IMG/VR virus record: IMGVR_UViG_3300017605_000338
Span: 1-47,134 of that record
Direction: 5' to 3' (one strand)
Length of the DNA: 47,134 nucleotides
DNA from: a virus
Below are positions 25,288-33,864 of the stretch, in pieces; position 1 is the stretch's first letter, and each line of letters starts with the position of its first letter. The notes below the pieces were generated by a model that saw only the letters and a program-made list of their open reading frames with translations, had not been told where the DNA came from and did no database searches. A program made the translations under genes and the position numbers.

Positions 25288-26373
25288 CTAGATGCCGTCC
25301 ATGTAGACAGCGGAGAGCGGATACTCCCAGCAGACTCCGCCTGCGCGAGTCCATGACTCGACGGACAGCGCGAGGTTTTTCGGCTGCGGCGGCAGCTCTC
25401 GCGGCGGCATCGTCAACTCGAAATGCACGTAGCGAGGATCGCGCCGATACCACAGCGCGCGCGGTCCGTTGCCGCCGCTGTTCGCGAGCGCGAGAGGCAG
25501 CCACCAGTCGACGTTAGTCACATAGGCGCTGCGCTGCAGGTAGACGCGCAGGATCGTATCCTCCGGGTCCGATCCTGCGCCGGTATAGAGCGGCGTGTTC
25601 TGGACGTAGCGAAATTTCGCGAGCGGTAGCAGCAGCGTGTCGGGCGACTCGACGCCTTGCGTCGCCGTGACGATGCTGTCTTCGGCGGCGATCATATCTT
25701 TCAGGACGTCGTCTGGCGTCTTCGTGCCAGCGCCCCACGCCGAGCCGGCGCCGACAGTGGTCGCGGCGATCACGGGCACGTTAGGGTGATTCAAAAGCCC
25801 CTTGATGTTCGTGCCGACCTGCCCGAGCGATGCGAGCTTCTCGAATCGCAGCTCGAAACCGCGGCGCACTGCGTCGGCCTGCAGGTTCTGATAGTTGACG
25901 CCTGCCATCGACGCGCGCTCGATGTCGAGCACGGTGTAATCGTAACCGAGTGCCCAGCTCGCGATGTCGTATGAGAACTTCTGCGCGGTCACTCCTACGC
26001 GGCGAATGTCGTCGCTGAAATTCGCGACAATTTCAGCCATGCCGACCGCATCCCACATCTTGTAAGACCACGTCTCAGCGCCGGCAGGCGCCTCGCTTGT
26101 GACCGGGACAAACTGCCTCCACTTGAGCTCGGGCCGGTGAATGTCGCGCAGGCGCGCCGAGATGTACTCGAGGTCGCGCCCGAACAATGCAGTCTCGTTC
26201 GCGTCGAGGCGCTCGAGGCCGTACACGCTCGCGCGCGTGTGTGCCATCGCGAGCACGATGTTCGCGAAGGCCTGATCGTCGAGCCGCTGCCCGAGCTGCG
26301 CGAGCTGCAGCTCGAGCAGATTCGCGTCGAGCCGGTCGAGCACGTGCGCATTAACTAGGGATGTGCCTGGCAT
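25288..26373 (-). CDS. Major capsid protein (DUF2184)
   Basis: 361 residues. Diagnostic features are a long N-terminal helical part (LANIVLAMAHTRASVYG-like), EYISARLRDIHRPELKWRQF, VPVTSEAPAGAETWSYKMWD, and the late PLALANSGGNGPRALWYRRD and EYPLSAVYMDGI. All belong to the DUF2184 HK97-fold capsid family. It follows the cement protein and protease, the usual order. Confidence 0.92.
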   Translation of the reverse strand: MPGTSLVNAHVLDRLDANLLELQLAQLGQRLDDQAFANIVLAMAHTRASVYGLERLDANETALFGRDLEYISARLRDIHRPELKWRQFVPVTSEAPAGAETWSYKMWDAVGMAEIVANFSDDIRRVGVTAQKFSYDIASWALGYDYTVLDIERASMAGVNYQNLQADAVRRGFELRFEKLASLGQVGTNIKGLLNHPNVPVIAATTVGAGSAWGAGTKTPDDVLKDMIAAEDSIVTATQGVESPDTLLLPLAKFRYVQNTPLYTGAGSDPEDTILRVYLQRSAYVTNVDWWLPLALANSGGNGPRALWYRRDPRYVHFELTMPPRELPPQPKNLALSVESWTRAGGVCWEYPLSAVYMDGI

Positions 26374-26418
26374 GGTTCGGGAGCTTTCCGAGCGATAAAC
26401 GCGCTAGTGGGTGAACGG

Positions 26419-26904
26419 TTAGAGGTTGATCTCGACGATCGAAATGCCGCCTGCGGCGGCGCCTTGAACGACAGTCAGATAGGGCGCAGCGACTGCGGTC
26501 GCCGTGTCTGCATCGGCTCGCAACGCGCCGAGCACGGTGCCGCCTGCGCCGGGCGCAAACCGCACGAACGGCACTGTGTGAGAAACGAGCGCGGTCTCTG
26601 CGGCGATCGCAAAGCGGCCCTTACGCATGACGGGCAGCGACGAGCCGACTCGATAGGGCGGCTCGGGATAGGTCTGGTCCCACATCGCGAGGCCCGCCAC
26701 GCCGAGCACAGTCGTCACGTCTGCGGTCGCGACGACCCACTTAACCGAGGCCGGATCGCGGCCTGCGGCGATATCCCACATGACGATCGTGCCGACCGGA
26801 ATGATCACGCTCGAGGCGAGTCCGGTGTCGATGGCGCTCGGCCATGCCTCGATCTTTTGCCCGTGCACGCCGAGCGGTGTCGTCGCTGAATAGGTGAGCT
26901 GCAT
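26419..26904 (-). CDS. Capsid decoration/cement protein (DUF2190-like)
   Basis: 161 residues, small beta-barrel pattern (IIPVGTIVMWDIAAGRDPAS, VLGVAGLAMWDQTYPEPPYR, VMRKGRFAIAAETALVS). It lies between protease and major capsid genes, where DUF2190/Gp24-type cement proteins normally are. Confidence 0.75.
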   Translation of the reverse strand: MQLTYSATTPLGVHGQKIEAWPSAIDTGLASSVIIPVGTIVMWDIAAGRDPASVKWVVATADVTTVLGVAGLAMWDQTYPEPPYRVGSSLPVMRKGRFAIAAETALVSHTVPFVRFAPGAGGTVLGALRADADTATAVAAPYLTVVQGAAAGGISIVEINL

Positions 26905-26956
26905 GTGTCCGCCTGTCGCTGTGTGTTGGCTTGTTAGGTGTGAGGGTGGGTGCGGC

Positions 26957-28180
26957 CTACTCGCGCGAAACGGTGAGCTTGGTGCGCCATGCAGGCGGCG
27001 CGAACTTGGTCGGCTCGCCGCCGTCTACTCGGTGCTGCCCTGATAGGATCGCGCGCACATCGACGGTCGCTGCCGGCGCAGGCCCGAGCACGCTGCGCCG
27101 CACGTCGTCGGCGTTTACTCCGCGCTTCGGTGGCTGCTGATCGAGCGCCTCGAGCGCGCCGTCGAGCCGAGCGTCGATGTATGCGTCTGGTTCCTTCGCG
27201 AAGTCTGCGCCGGGTTTCAGCTTGGCGAGCGCCTTCAGCTTGATCTCTCGAGGCGCGAGGCCGTCGAGCTTGGCCTCGGCGCCGAGCACAGGTCGCACGC
27301 GATCGAGCAGCGCCATGCGCGAGCGCACAGAGGCCTCGAAACGCTCGGGATCGGATGCCTCTGCGAGCTTCGCTTTCGAGGCGTCGAGCTCGCCGCGCAG
27401 AGCGTCGTGTCGCTGCTGTAGCGCCGTGAGCTGTGCAGTCTGCTCGGCGAGTTTGGTGTCGCGCTGCTCGAGCGTGCGTTGCACGATCTGTGCTGCGCTC
27501 GGCGTGACCTGCGCCTCGAGTCCGTCGAGTCGGATCGTGACTAGTTCCATATGTCGTCCTTTGCTGTCGTCGTCGTCGTCGCGCAGCACAGCGTGTGCAG
27601 CGTCATTGGGGAGCGCGTGATCGTCGGCGCTGCCGTCGAGGCGCAGCGCGACCTCGGAACCAGCGCGGCCCCATTTCTGCGGCCCTAGACCGACATGGTT
27701 GTATGTAATTGAGGTCTGCTCGGCGTCGTACTTCTCGCCGTTGTAGACGCCGGGCTTGTCTACGAGCACGCAGCTGTAACCGCAGCTGACCTCGCGTCGA
27801 TCGCCGGCCTCGATGGCCTTGATCATGCGGGCGTCTGTGATGACGAGCTCGGCCTCGACGTAGCGCCCAGCGTCGGCGCGCGCGCTCGTGCCCGAGACGT
27901 GCCCGACGGAGAGCGCCTTGGCATTCGAGGCCGTGACCATTTCCCGCGGATGCAGGTCAGTCACAGGCGCGTCGGCGAGCGTCGCAACGGACTCGGCAGC
28001 GAATACGTGCTCGGGCCGGCGCAGCTCGCGCACTACGGTTCCGTCGGCTCGCCGGTAGACGAGCACACCGGTCCGAGTGACTCGGGCAGGCGCGCGCAAA
28101 AAACCCTGCGGAGTGCGCCGCGTGTTGCCGAGCTTGGCAGCGTCGTATCGTGTGACCTGCACGGCGGCCACTACAGTCAC
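26957..28180 (-). CDS. Prohead protease with scaffold tail (DUF2213)
   Basis: 407 residues starting at GTG. The N-terminal half is a DUF2213 protease: EVSCGYSCVLVDKPG, a His in TSITYNHVGLGPQKWGRAGS and a Ser shortly after, consistent with a His-Ser herpesvirus-type active site. Residues about 200-300 are a coiled coil (QIVQRTLEQRDTKLAEQTAQ onward), typical of a fused scaffold. It would cut scaffold and itself during head maturation. Confidence 0.8.
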   Translation of the reverse strand: MTVVAAVQVTRYDAAKLGNTRRTPQGFLRAPARVTRTGVLVYRRADGTVVRELRRPEHVFAAESVATLADAPVTDLHPREMVTASNAKALSVGHVSGTSARADAGRYVEAELVITDARMIKAIEAGDRREVSCGYSCVLVDKPGVYNGEKYDAEQTSITYNHVGLGPQKWGRAGSEVALRLDGSADDHALPNDAAHAVLRDDDDDSKGRHMELVTIRLDGLEAQVTPSAAQIVQRTLEQRDTKLAEQTAQLTALQQRHDALRGELDASKAKLAEASDPERFEASVRSRMALLDRVRPVLGAEAKLDGLAPREIKLKALAKLKPGADFAKEPDAYIDARLDGALEALDQQPPKRGVNADDVRRSVLGPAPAATVDVRAILSGQHRVDGGEPTKFAPPAWRTKLTVSRE

Positions 28181-28422
28181 CGTATGCGGCTGTCAAGGTC
28201 ACTCGCCAGTGAGCGAGCGAGGGCGCGAGTGGGTCAAAGGTTGGCGCGGCGTTCAGCGCCCAAATTGGTGCTGACTTCCGGCTTTTCGACCTCGAAAGAG
28301 GGTCGCCGAGGCCTCGGCGAGGCCTGCCCGGGGTTGGGCCGGCGCAGTGGTCGAGTGCTCGAGCGGTCGAGTGAGCGAGAGGGCTAGCGAGCGAGCGGGT
28401 CTGCCCGCCTGAGCGTTAACCG

Positions 28423-28431
28423 TTATCCACA
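28423..28431 (+). promoter_or_regulatory. DnaA box TTATCCACA
   Basis: Exact match to the strict bacterial DnaA box, preceded by GTTAACC. No iterons or initiator lie next to it, so it may regulate the adjoining promoter or be chance, but exact boxes are rare in such GC-rich DNA. Confidence 0.45.
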
Positions 28432-28456
28432 GCGCATACAACGCGATCGGCGTGCG

Positions 28457-28486
28457 TTGACGCGCGTGTGCAGTCGGCGCTATAGC
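28457..28486 (+). promoter_or_regulatory. Promoter of the lone rightward gene
   Basis: TTGACG (28457-28462), 18-bp spacer, TATAGC (28481-28486), then AGGAGGT (28498-28504) and ATG at 28513. The -35 and spacing match the promoter at 4632, suggesting the same class of sigma-70 promoter. Confidence 0.62.
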
Positions 28487-28512
28487 GAGTAGTGCATAGG
28501 AGGTTGTGACCC

Positions 28513-28920
28513 ATGGCGCATTGGATCCTGAGTGAGGGTGACGAGCCGTATACGGTCGTCGATGTAGAGGCAGACAACGGCGACCAGGCGGTCGAGCTCG
28601 CGCTTGCGATGGCGATCGCGCGCGTCGATGTCGAGGTGCAAGCGTACGGCAGCCGCTCGACGCGTCTGCTCGAGGTCTCCGCTGTGTGCGAGCAGACCGG
28701 GCAGAGTGGTCGAGCCTACGTCGAGGTCCCGCCGCAGGCGCCGCCGTGCAAGCCTTGGGGCTCGGCGCATGCATGGCTGCCCTACGCCGCGCAGGGTGGC
28801 GTGCGGCTCGAGCTGTGCCAGCGCTGCCGCTGCGCGCTCGCTACAATCGAGAGCGCTCGAGGGCCCGACGGGCGCACATACAAGCGGGTCGACTACACGC
28901 TGCTAGACGAGCTCTCTTAG
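28513..28920 (+). CDS. Hypothetical protein with possible Cys-rich ribbon
   Basis: 135 residues with a strong ribosome site and its own promoter, the only rightward gene inside the 34-kb leftward block. The N-terminal 70 residues form a small alpha/beta domain (TVVDVEADNGDQAVELALAM). The C-terminal part contains CQRCRC, preceded by two more Cys further back, and a basic end. Position and independent promoter suggest it is expressed in the prophage, so it could be a moron. No family recognised. Confidence 0.7.
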   Translation: MAHWILSEGDEPYTVVDVEADNGDQAVELALAMAIARVDVEVQAYGSRSTRLLEVSAVCEQTGQSGRAYVEVPPQAPPCKPWGSAHAWLPYAAQGGVRLELCQRCRCALATIESARGPDGRTYKRVDYTLLDELS

Positions 28921-29183
28921 ATGATCGGCCAGCCCTGCCAGCGCGGCAGCGGCTGCCCGAGCGCGGCGAAGTGTTCGGCGCGCAGCCGAGCGACCTCGGG
29001 CGTGAACCGCTGCAGCTCGTCCTCGCGCATGCTCGAGCCTGTCACCAGCTCGTAAACGAGCTCGGGCGACGCGTCGCCGTGCTGCGGGTCTGCGAGGTAG
29101 GCCTGCACGACTCGGAGCGCGCCGTCATAGGTCCACGGGTAGAGCGACTCGGCGAGGCGCTGCGCTGTGCTTAGGTCTGCCAT
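28917..29183 (-). CDS. Small hypothetical protein
   Basis: 88 residues from ATG 29183, which overlaps the upstream stop (ATGA). Helical start (STAQRLAESLYPWTYDGALR). Its stop overlaps by four bases the stop of the rightward gene at 28513. No domain recognised; it ends the leftward head-gene segment that starts with TerS. Confidence 0.6.
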   Translation of the reverse strand: MADLSTAQRLAESLYPWTYDGALRVVQAYLADPQHGDASPELVYELVTGSSMREDELQRFTPEVARLRAEHFAALGQPLPRWQGWPII

Positions 29184-29437
29184 CAGAAGCACGTGCTCGC
29201 GAGCATTCCGCGGCCGTTGGCGGCGACCCATTCGCTGCAGGTTCTGGTCTCGCGCGCGCCATCATCATTGCGGATCGTGAGCTCGGCGGCGTTGTAGAGC
29301 TCGACACACGAGGCGCCGGGATCGGCTTCGCATCCCATTTGCTCGTGTAGCACTGCGAGCGCGTCGGGCGCAGAGGCAGCGATCACGTGGTGCCGCTCGC
29401 CGTGATCTACGATTGTCCACACATGCAGTGCGCTCAC
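29183..29437 (-). CDS. Small hypothetical protein
   Basis: 84 residues with strand-helix-strand sequence (ALHVWTIVDHGERHHVIAAS, APDALAVLHEQMG) and four Cys. Lies 9 bp after the MuF-fusion gene. Being immediately downstream of a likely toxin-bearing protein, it or its neighbour at 28917 could be a cognate immunity protein; this rests on position only. Confidence 0.55.
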   Translation of the reverse strand: MSALHVWTIVDHGERHHVIAASAPDALAVLHEQMGCEADPGASCVELYNAAELTIRNDDGARETRTCSEWVAANGRGMLASTCF

Positions 29438-29446
29438 AGTGCCCTC

Positions 29447-32044
29447 CTACGGCTTGGCGAATAGGTCGTAGTGATGGCGCTCGAGCAGCGCGTCGCGGTC
29501 GGCGAGCGACTCTGCGAATGCTGCTTGCTGCTCGGCGTCGAGGCCGGGCACGAGGCTCGCGAAGTGCGTGCGCGCCTCGAGCTCGCTGTGAAATGACAGC
29601 GCGGATCGCTTCCAGGCATGCGAGGCCTCGACAAGCGCGTCTGTAACCTGACCTGGACTCCATGCAGTTGCATCGCGTAGCGCATGCTGCGTCGCCGCGA
29701 TGTAAACGTCAAACGGCCTCGAGCGCACTACCGAAAAACTGCCGCGCAGGTCGCCGGGCTTGCCTCGAAAGCCAGGCATCGCGAGAGGGTGTCGGTCGCG
29801 CAGATGTCGAGGCAGGCCGGCGAGCTCGGCCGTCACGTCGCGCGCAGCGATCTCCGTTGTTAGTTCGGAGAGCAGAAACCGAGTGCCGCTCGTGCCGTGG
29901 AACTCGAGCGCGGGCCCGAACGCGTGCGCCTCCTCGTGCACGAGCGTCGCGAGCGCCCGCAGCTCGTTGTCGGTCGGCACTTGGCGCAGCGATAGCGCCT
30001 CGGCTGCATGGGTGAGCTCGACGGCAGTGTCGACGGCCATGCGCAGCGCGCCGCTGTGCTCGTTGCGTGTCGCAGCGATGCCGCTCGCAGCGTCGGCAGC
30101 CGTCGGCTCGAAGGTGCGGATCGCATTCGAGGTCGCGGTCGCAGCGCGGCCTGCTCGCTGGTATCCGATGTCGTCGAGCATGCCCTGCACAGGCGCGCGC
30201 ACGAGGCTGCCCTCGATCGGGCCCTTGGCAACGCCTAGGCCGATATCCTCTACGCCGCGTGCGAGGTCGGCAGCGATGCGCTGCCGGTCCGGTATTCTCG
30301 CCGGCCTCGAGCTCGGCACGTCGGGCGGTGCGGGTCGCGGTACGCGAACGATCAGCTCGGATATCGGGCCCGAGCTCGGCGGCGCTGTTGCCGTGGTGAG
30401 GGTGTAGTTCGGCCCTCGAGTGATCGTCGGCGCGCCGAGCGGCCTGCCCGAGCTCGGCAGCGGCGCAGGCGCTCGAGCGGGCCCGCCGACGGCCTCGGCA
30501 GCGCGCGAGCTCGGCGACCTCGGCAGCGGCGCGCCTGGGGCAGTCGGCAGCGACGAGCGGATCGGCGGCGGCGGCGGGATGCCCGGCAGCGAGGCCTGCT
30601 GCGGTCGCGCAGGCCGGGTCGGGCGCGCGTATGGGCTATCAGGCGGCGGCCTGATCGTCGCCGGATCGATGACCGGCAGCGCGACGCATCGGCACGCGTA
30701 GTAGTGGGTGTCGTAACCTGGGTGAGCTCTCTTGCCTGTCTTGGGATTGACGACAGGCGGCGAGTCCCATGCTTGCCGCGTGCCCTCGAGCGCGCGATGT
30801 CCAGGCCTGACCTTGACGTCGCCTGCGGTGTGCCAGTCGTAGTGTGTGATCCCGAGCGCCTCTTGACGGACCTTGGTTGTCTCGGCGTGAAATTTCCCGA
30901 CGGCATCGTTCGCGATGATCACGGCCTGTTGTTCCGAGATGCCATCGACGGACTTTAGAAGCTTCGCGGCGAGCGCGTCGGGTCGCAGACCTTGCTCGAG
31001 GCCGTGCCGCACAGCGGCCTGCGCGGCGCTGTAGGTCGCGTCGGTCATGTCGCGGACGCGGATAGTCTGCGCGCGCACGAACTTGTCGAGGTGCTCGCCG
31101 AGGCCGGCCTCGACGTCGAACACGTTGATCGCGACGAGTGGGTCAGAGTCTGGCGGGCCGTCGAGGCGCTGCAGCTGCTCGAGCTGCAGCGTGTAGCGCG
31201 GCACGCGAAACGCTGCGGCGATCTGGCGCTCGAGCTCGGCGCGACCGTAGTCGAGCGTCCGCAGGCCTGCGCGCACGATGTCGGCGCGAATGTCGTAGCG
31301 CAGCGCTGCTCGAGCTCGAGCGAATGCCGCTGCGAGCACGTCGTCGCTCGAGTCGCGGCGAGCAGAGGCGACCTCGGGCGGCTGCACGTTCGCGTGCACG
31401 TAGTCGAGCGCGCCCGGGTCGAGCGGCGTCACGACACGCACACCGCGTCGCCCGAGCTCGTAAAGGATGCCGTCGAGCAGCGTGCCCTGCGCCCGCCACA
31501 TAGCGCGCTGCTCGGTCGTGAGCGGCTCGCGCGCCTCGGGCAGGATGACCAGCGCGTCGACTGGTCTGCCCGGGCTCTCGTCCAGAGCCTTACGCAACGC
31601 ACGCACGATCGACACGCCCTCGAAGATGCCGCCGCCGTCGGCTGCGAGTATCTCGTGCGCGAGCCTCGAGCTTGCCTCGGACCAGCCGAGGGCGATCAGG
31701 TCGTCGGCATGCCGCACAGGCAATGCGAGCTTCCAGCCCAGCCCTAGCGCGAGCGTTGTCTTGCCTGCTCGAGGCCCGCCGACAATCGCGACTCGCATCG
31801 GCGCAGCGTCGCGTCGAGGCGCAGCCGCTCGAGCCGCAGCCGCTCGAGCGGCGACGAGTGTCGGCAGCTCGGGCAGGACATGCTGCGAGATGGTCTCGCG
31901 CACTCGTTTGCCTACGCCGAGCAGCGCGGCGAGGTAGCCGATCAACGGCAGCCGCGGAAACTCTGCCGGCCTCGAGATGACCGGCGATATCGCAGCGTCG
32001 ATGCGCACAACGCGTCGGCGAGCGGCGAGGGCTGCGAGCGTCAT
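29447..32044 (-). CDS. MuF minor head protein with inserted P-loop kinase-like domain and C-terminal zincin-like domain
   Basis: 865 residues from ATG 32044, overlapping the portal stop (ATGA). Residues 1-82 are the start of a phage Mu gpF/SPP1 gp7 head protein. Residues 83-208 are an inserted P-loop domain: Walker A GGPRAGKTT (89-97), acidic HADD (112-115), then EGVSIVRALRK and a Walker-B-like VDALVILPE. MuF sequence resumes at about 230 and ends with its signature (HYDWHTAGDVKVRPGHRALE, PGYDTHYYACRCVALPVID, 401-460). A Pro-rich linker (about 460-590) leads to a C-terminal domain with HEEAH (703-707) and Glu in SELTTE (727-731), the layout of a zinc metallopeptidase. MuF proteins enter the virion, so both extra domains could be delivered to the host. 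Enzymatic activity is inferred. Confidence 0.82.
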   Translation of the reverse strand: MTLAALAARRRVVRIDAAISPVISRPAEFPRLPLIGYLAALLGVGKRVRETISQHVLPELPTLVAARAAAARAAAPRRDAAPMRVAIVGGPRAGKTTLALGLGWKLALPVRHADDLIALGWSEASSRLAHEILAADGGGIFEGVSIVRALRKALDESPGRPVDALVILPEAREPLTTEQRAMWRAQGTLLDGILYELGRRGVRVVTPLDPGALDYVHANVQPPEVASARRDSSDDVLAAAFARARAALRYDIRADIVRAGLRTLDYGRAELERQIAAAFRVPRYTLQLEQLQRLDGPPDSDPLVAINVFDVEAGLGEHLDKFVRAQTIRVRDMTDATYSAAQAAVRHGLEQGLRPDALAAKLLKSVDGISEQQAVIIANDAVGKFHAETTKVRQEALGITHYDWHTAGDVKVRPGHRALEGTRQAWDSPPVVNPKTGKRAHPGYDTHYYACRCVALPVIDPATIRPPPDSPYARPTRPARPQQASLPGIPPPPPIRSSLPTAPGAPLPRSPSSRAAEAVGGPARAPAPLPSSGRPLGAPTITRGPNYTLTTATAPPSSGPISELIVRVPRPAPPDVPSSRPARIPDRQRIAADLARGVEDIGLGVAKGPIEGSLVRAPVQGMLDDIGYQRAGRAATATSNAIRTFEPTAADAASGIAATRNEHSGALRMAVDTAVELTHAAEALSLRQVPTDNELRALATLVHEEAHAFGPALEFHGTSGTRFLLSELTTEIAARDVTAELAGLPRHLRDRHPLAMPGFRGKPGDLRGSFSVVRSRPFDVYIAATQHALRDATAWSPGQVTDALVEASHAWKRSALSFHSELEARTHFASLVPGLDAEQQAAFAESLADRDALLERHHYDLFAKP

Positions 32045-33489
32045 GCGTCGTAACGCGGTGGCACTGCAGGCGGCGCAGGCGGCACGGCAGGCGGCTCCGG
32101 CTCCGGATTCGGCTCGGGCTCCGGCTCGGGGTTGGCGAGGCGCTCGAGCTCGTAACGCAGTGCGACCTCGCGACTCTCGACGTCGAGCTCGTCTAAATCG
32201 CCGCACTTCGCGAGGTGTAGCGCGGCCTCCTCGGGCTGGATGATCCGAGCGTTTGCCAGCGTAGCGAGCGCGTCGCTCGTGATCTTGAGAGTCTCGGCTT
32301 TTTCCTTCGCCGTCGGTTGCCACAGCGGCGGATAGGTGACCTCGAATTCATCGACGATCACGCCTTTCGTCGGCCCTCCGTCGATGGCCATCACACAGCG
32401 CACGAGCTTATCGATCTGCGGCGTGAGCCGCTGCGCGCGCTCCGTCGCTACCTTGTCGTACCAGGCTCGAGTGTCGCTCTCGCCGGTCGCATTGAGTCCG
32501 GCGGGGCTGCGTCCAAACAACACTGTAACGGGCGTCTCAGCAGCGGACGCAACGCGCATCATAAAGCGATCGAGCAACTCGGGCACACCGGTAAACGGTG
32601 TCGGCGTGCGCTCGAAAGTCTCGCGCTCATCGATCAGCAGCGAGCGGCAAACGCTGCGACCCAGATCCATCAGCCGGATCCGCTGCCGCAGCTTTTCCTC
32701 GCCGGCGCTGGTCAGCAGCTGCATAAAGTTGTTGATCTTCAATACGCCTTGCGACGCGTCTGTCATGAGGTGCGCTGCGCTCATCCACGACGACGACGAC
32801 GCCTGCACGGCTTGGTACACACGCTGTAATACCGAGTCGTCCCATTGACTCGCAGACTGCAGGCCCCATCGCGACGTCGGCGCGCCTCGAAACGCTAGGA
32901 GGCGCGACTCGTGCACGATGTAGTCGATCGTCTTGTTCGTCGAGGTCTGCCGGTTCGCCGAACCACGGGGCAGCGTCGGCGTCGATATGCGATAGGTCTC
33001 GACGCGACCGTAGTTCGGCGCTGCGATGTCCTCATAGTATGACTCTTGCTGCAGCTGCGGGCGGCGGATGACAGTCAGGTGCGAGAGCGAGCGCACAGCG
33101 CCGAGCTCGAGCGGCTCATTGAGCGGCAGGCCGTCATTGACGCCGAGCAGCACAGCGCCGAATCCGTAGAGGCGCGCCCATATCCAGGCCTCGCGCAGCG
33201 CGGCATCGGCGCCGAGCGCGTTGAGTAGCTTTTCGATCTGCTTGGCGCTGCTCGACGCGTCTACCATCGAGTCGGCCGGCAGCGAGACGCCGAATCCAGC
33301 GCGCAGCGCGTCGCCGGGCAGCTGCTCGATAATCCGAGCGCATATGTCGTCGTCGGTGTGCAGCGCCTCGAGCGCGCTATCGGGCAGCTGCGACGACATG
33401 CGCGGGACGTGCGCGCGCAGCTTGTCTCGGAGCGTGCCGAGGCCGGTGATCGCGTTTTCCCAACTGTCGAGCCGCAGGTCGAGTGCCAT
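32041..33489 (-). CDS. Portal protein (DUF1073)
   Basis: 482 residues. The features ICARIIEQLPGDALRAGFGV, AWIWARLYGFGAVLLGVNDG, PVTVLFGRSPAGLNATGESD and YDKVATERAQRLTPQIDKLV are those of DUF1073-type portals. The last 40 residues are Pro/Glu repeats (PEPEPEPNPEPEP), probably flexible. It is the dodecameric DNA channel; the next gene is the MuF minor head protein, as in SPP1 and Mu. Confidence 0.9.
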   Translation of the reverse strand: MALDLRLDSWENAITGLGTLRDKLRAHVPRMSSQLPDSALEALHTDDDICARIIEQLPGDALRAGFGVSLPADSMVDASSSAKQIEKLLNALGADAALREAWIWARLYGFGAVLLGVNDGLPLNEPLELGAVRSLSHLTVIRRPQLQQESYYEDIAAPNYGRVETYRISTPTLPRGSANRQTSTNKTIDYIVHESRLLAFRGAPTSRWGLQSASQWDDSVLQRVYQAVQASSSSWMSAAHLMTDASQGVLKINNFMQLLTSAGEEKLRQRIRLMDLGRSVCRSLLIDERETFERTPTPFTGVPELLDRFMMRVASAAETPVTVLFGRSPAGLNATGESDTRAWYDKVATERAQRLTPQIDKLVRCVMAIDGGPTKGVIVDEFEVTYPPLWQPTAKEKAETLKITSDALATLANARIIQPEEAALHLAKCGDLDELDVESREVALRYELERLANPEPEPEPNPEPEPPAVPPAPPAVPPRYDA

Positions 33490-33501
33490 GGATCAGCTGC
33501 C

Positions 33502-33783
33502 CTATCTCTCGCTCTCGCCGAGCTCGCGCGTGACGTTGTTTGCAGTGCCGTCGAGGATTGGCGCGCCGAGCGGCTCGAGGTCGCGCGACAGCTTGGCGCG
33601 CACGGCGGCATCTTTGCTCTCGAGTAGCTTTCGCAGCGCGACGGTTCGCTCGGCGTTGCGAGGCAACGTGTCGATGATGTGCTGCGCGAGCACGCCGAAC
33701 GGTTCACTCACTGCGCGCAGCTCGGGCGGCAGGTGTGCGAAGCCGAAAAACTGCGCGATCTGCTCTCGGTGCTGACTCGACAT
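33502..33783 (-). CDS. Acb2-like small protein (candidate cyclic-nucleotide sponge)
   Basis: 93 residues from ATG 33783. The sequence is helical: FFGFAHLPPELRAVSEPFGV, LAQHIIDTLP, NAERTVALRKLLESKDAAVR. The C-terminal pattern (N/S-x-E-R/K-T/S-x-A-L-x-x-L-x-x-x-x-x-A) is that of Acb2-like proteins, which bind and hide cyclic oligonucleotide signals of CBASS and Thoeris immunity. Its place between terminase and portal is not required for assembly. The assignment is by pattern recall only and needs a profile search. Confidence 0.55.
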   Translation of the reverse strand: MSSQHREQIAQFFGFAHLPPELRAVSEPFGVLAQHIIDTLPRNAERTVALRKLLESKDAAVRAKLSRDLEPLGAPILDGTANNVTRELGESER

Positions 33784-33864
33784 GCGGGCACATATAGTCA
33801 CTGCGCGCGCCTGTCCAGTGATCTCGGCCTACTGTGCCAGTCGGGAAAAGGGAACCGCTGCGGA

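Larger units (their letters stand above)
28181..28512. other. Divergent intergenic region with DnaA box and promoter
   Basis: 332 bp without a supportable gene, between the leftward protease gene and a lone rightward gene. It contains a 14-bp palindrome GCCGAGGCCTCGGC (28305-28318), a perfect DnaA box (28423-28431) and a rightward promoter (28457-28486). Confidence 0.6.

Noticed and set aside
28168-28196. Leftward promoter with perfect TTGACA before the protease gene
   Set aside because: The best -10 would fall inside the protease start region, placing the transcript start after the start codon; no suitable later start was seen.
32045-32323. Longer start of the MuF fusion
   Set aside because: The extra 93 residues are an Arg/Ala shadow of the portal gene, while ATG 32044 overlaps the portal stop as ATGA.
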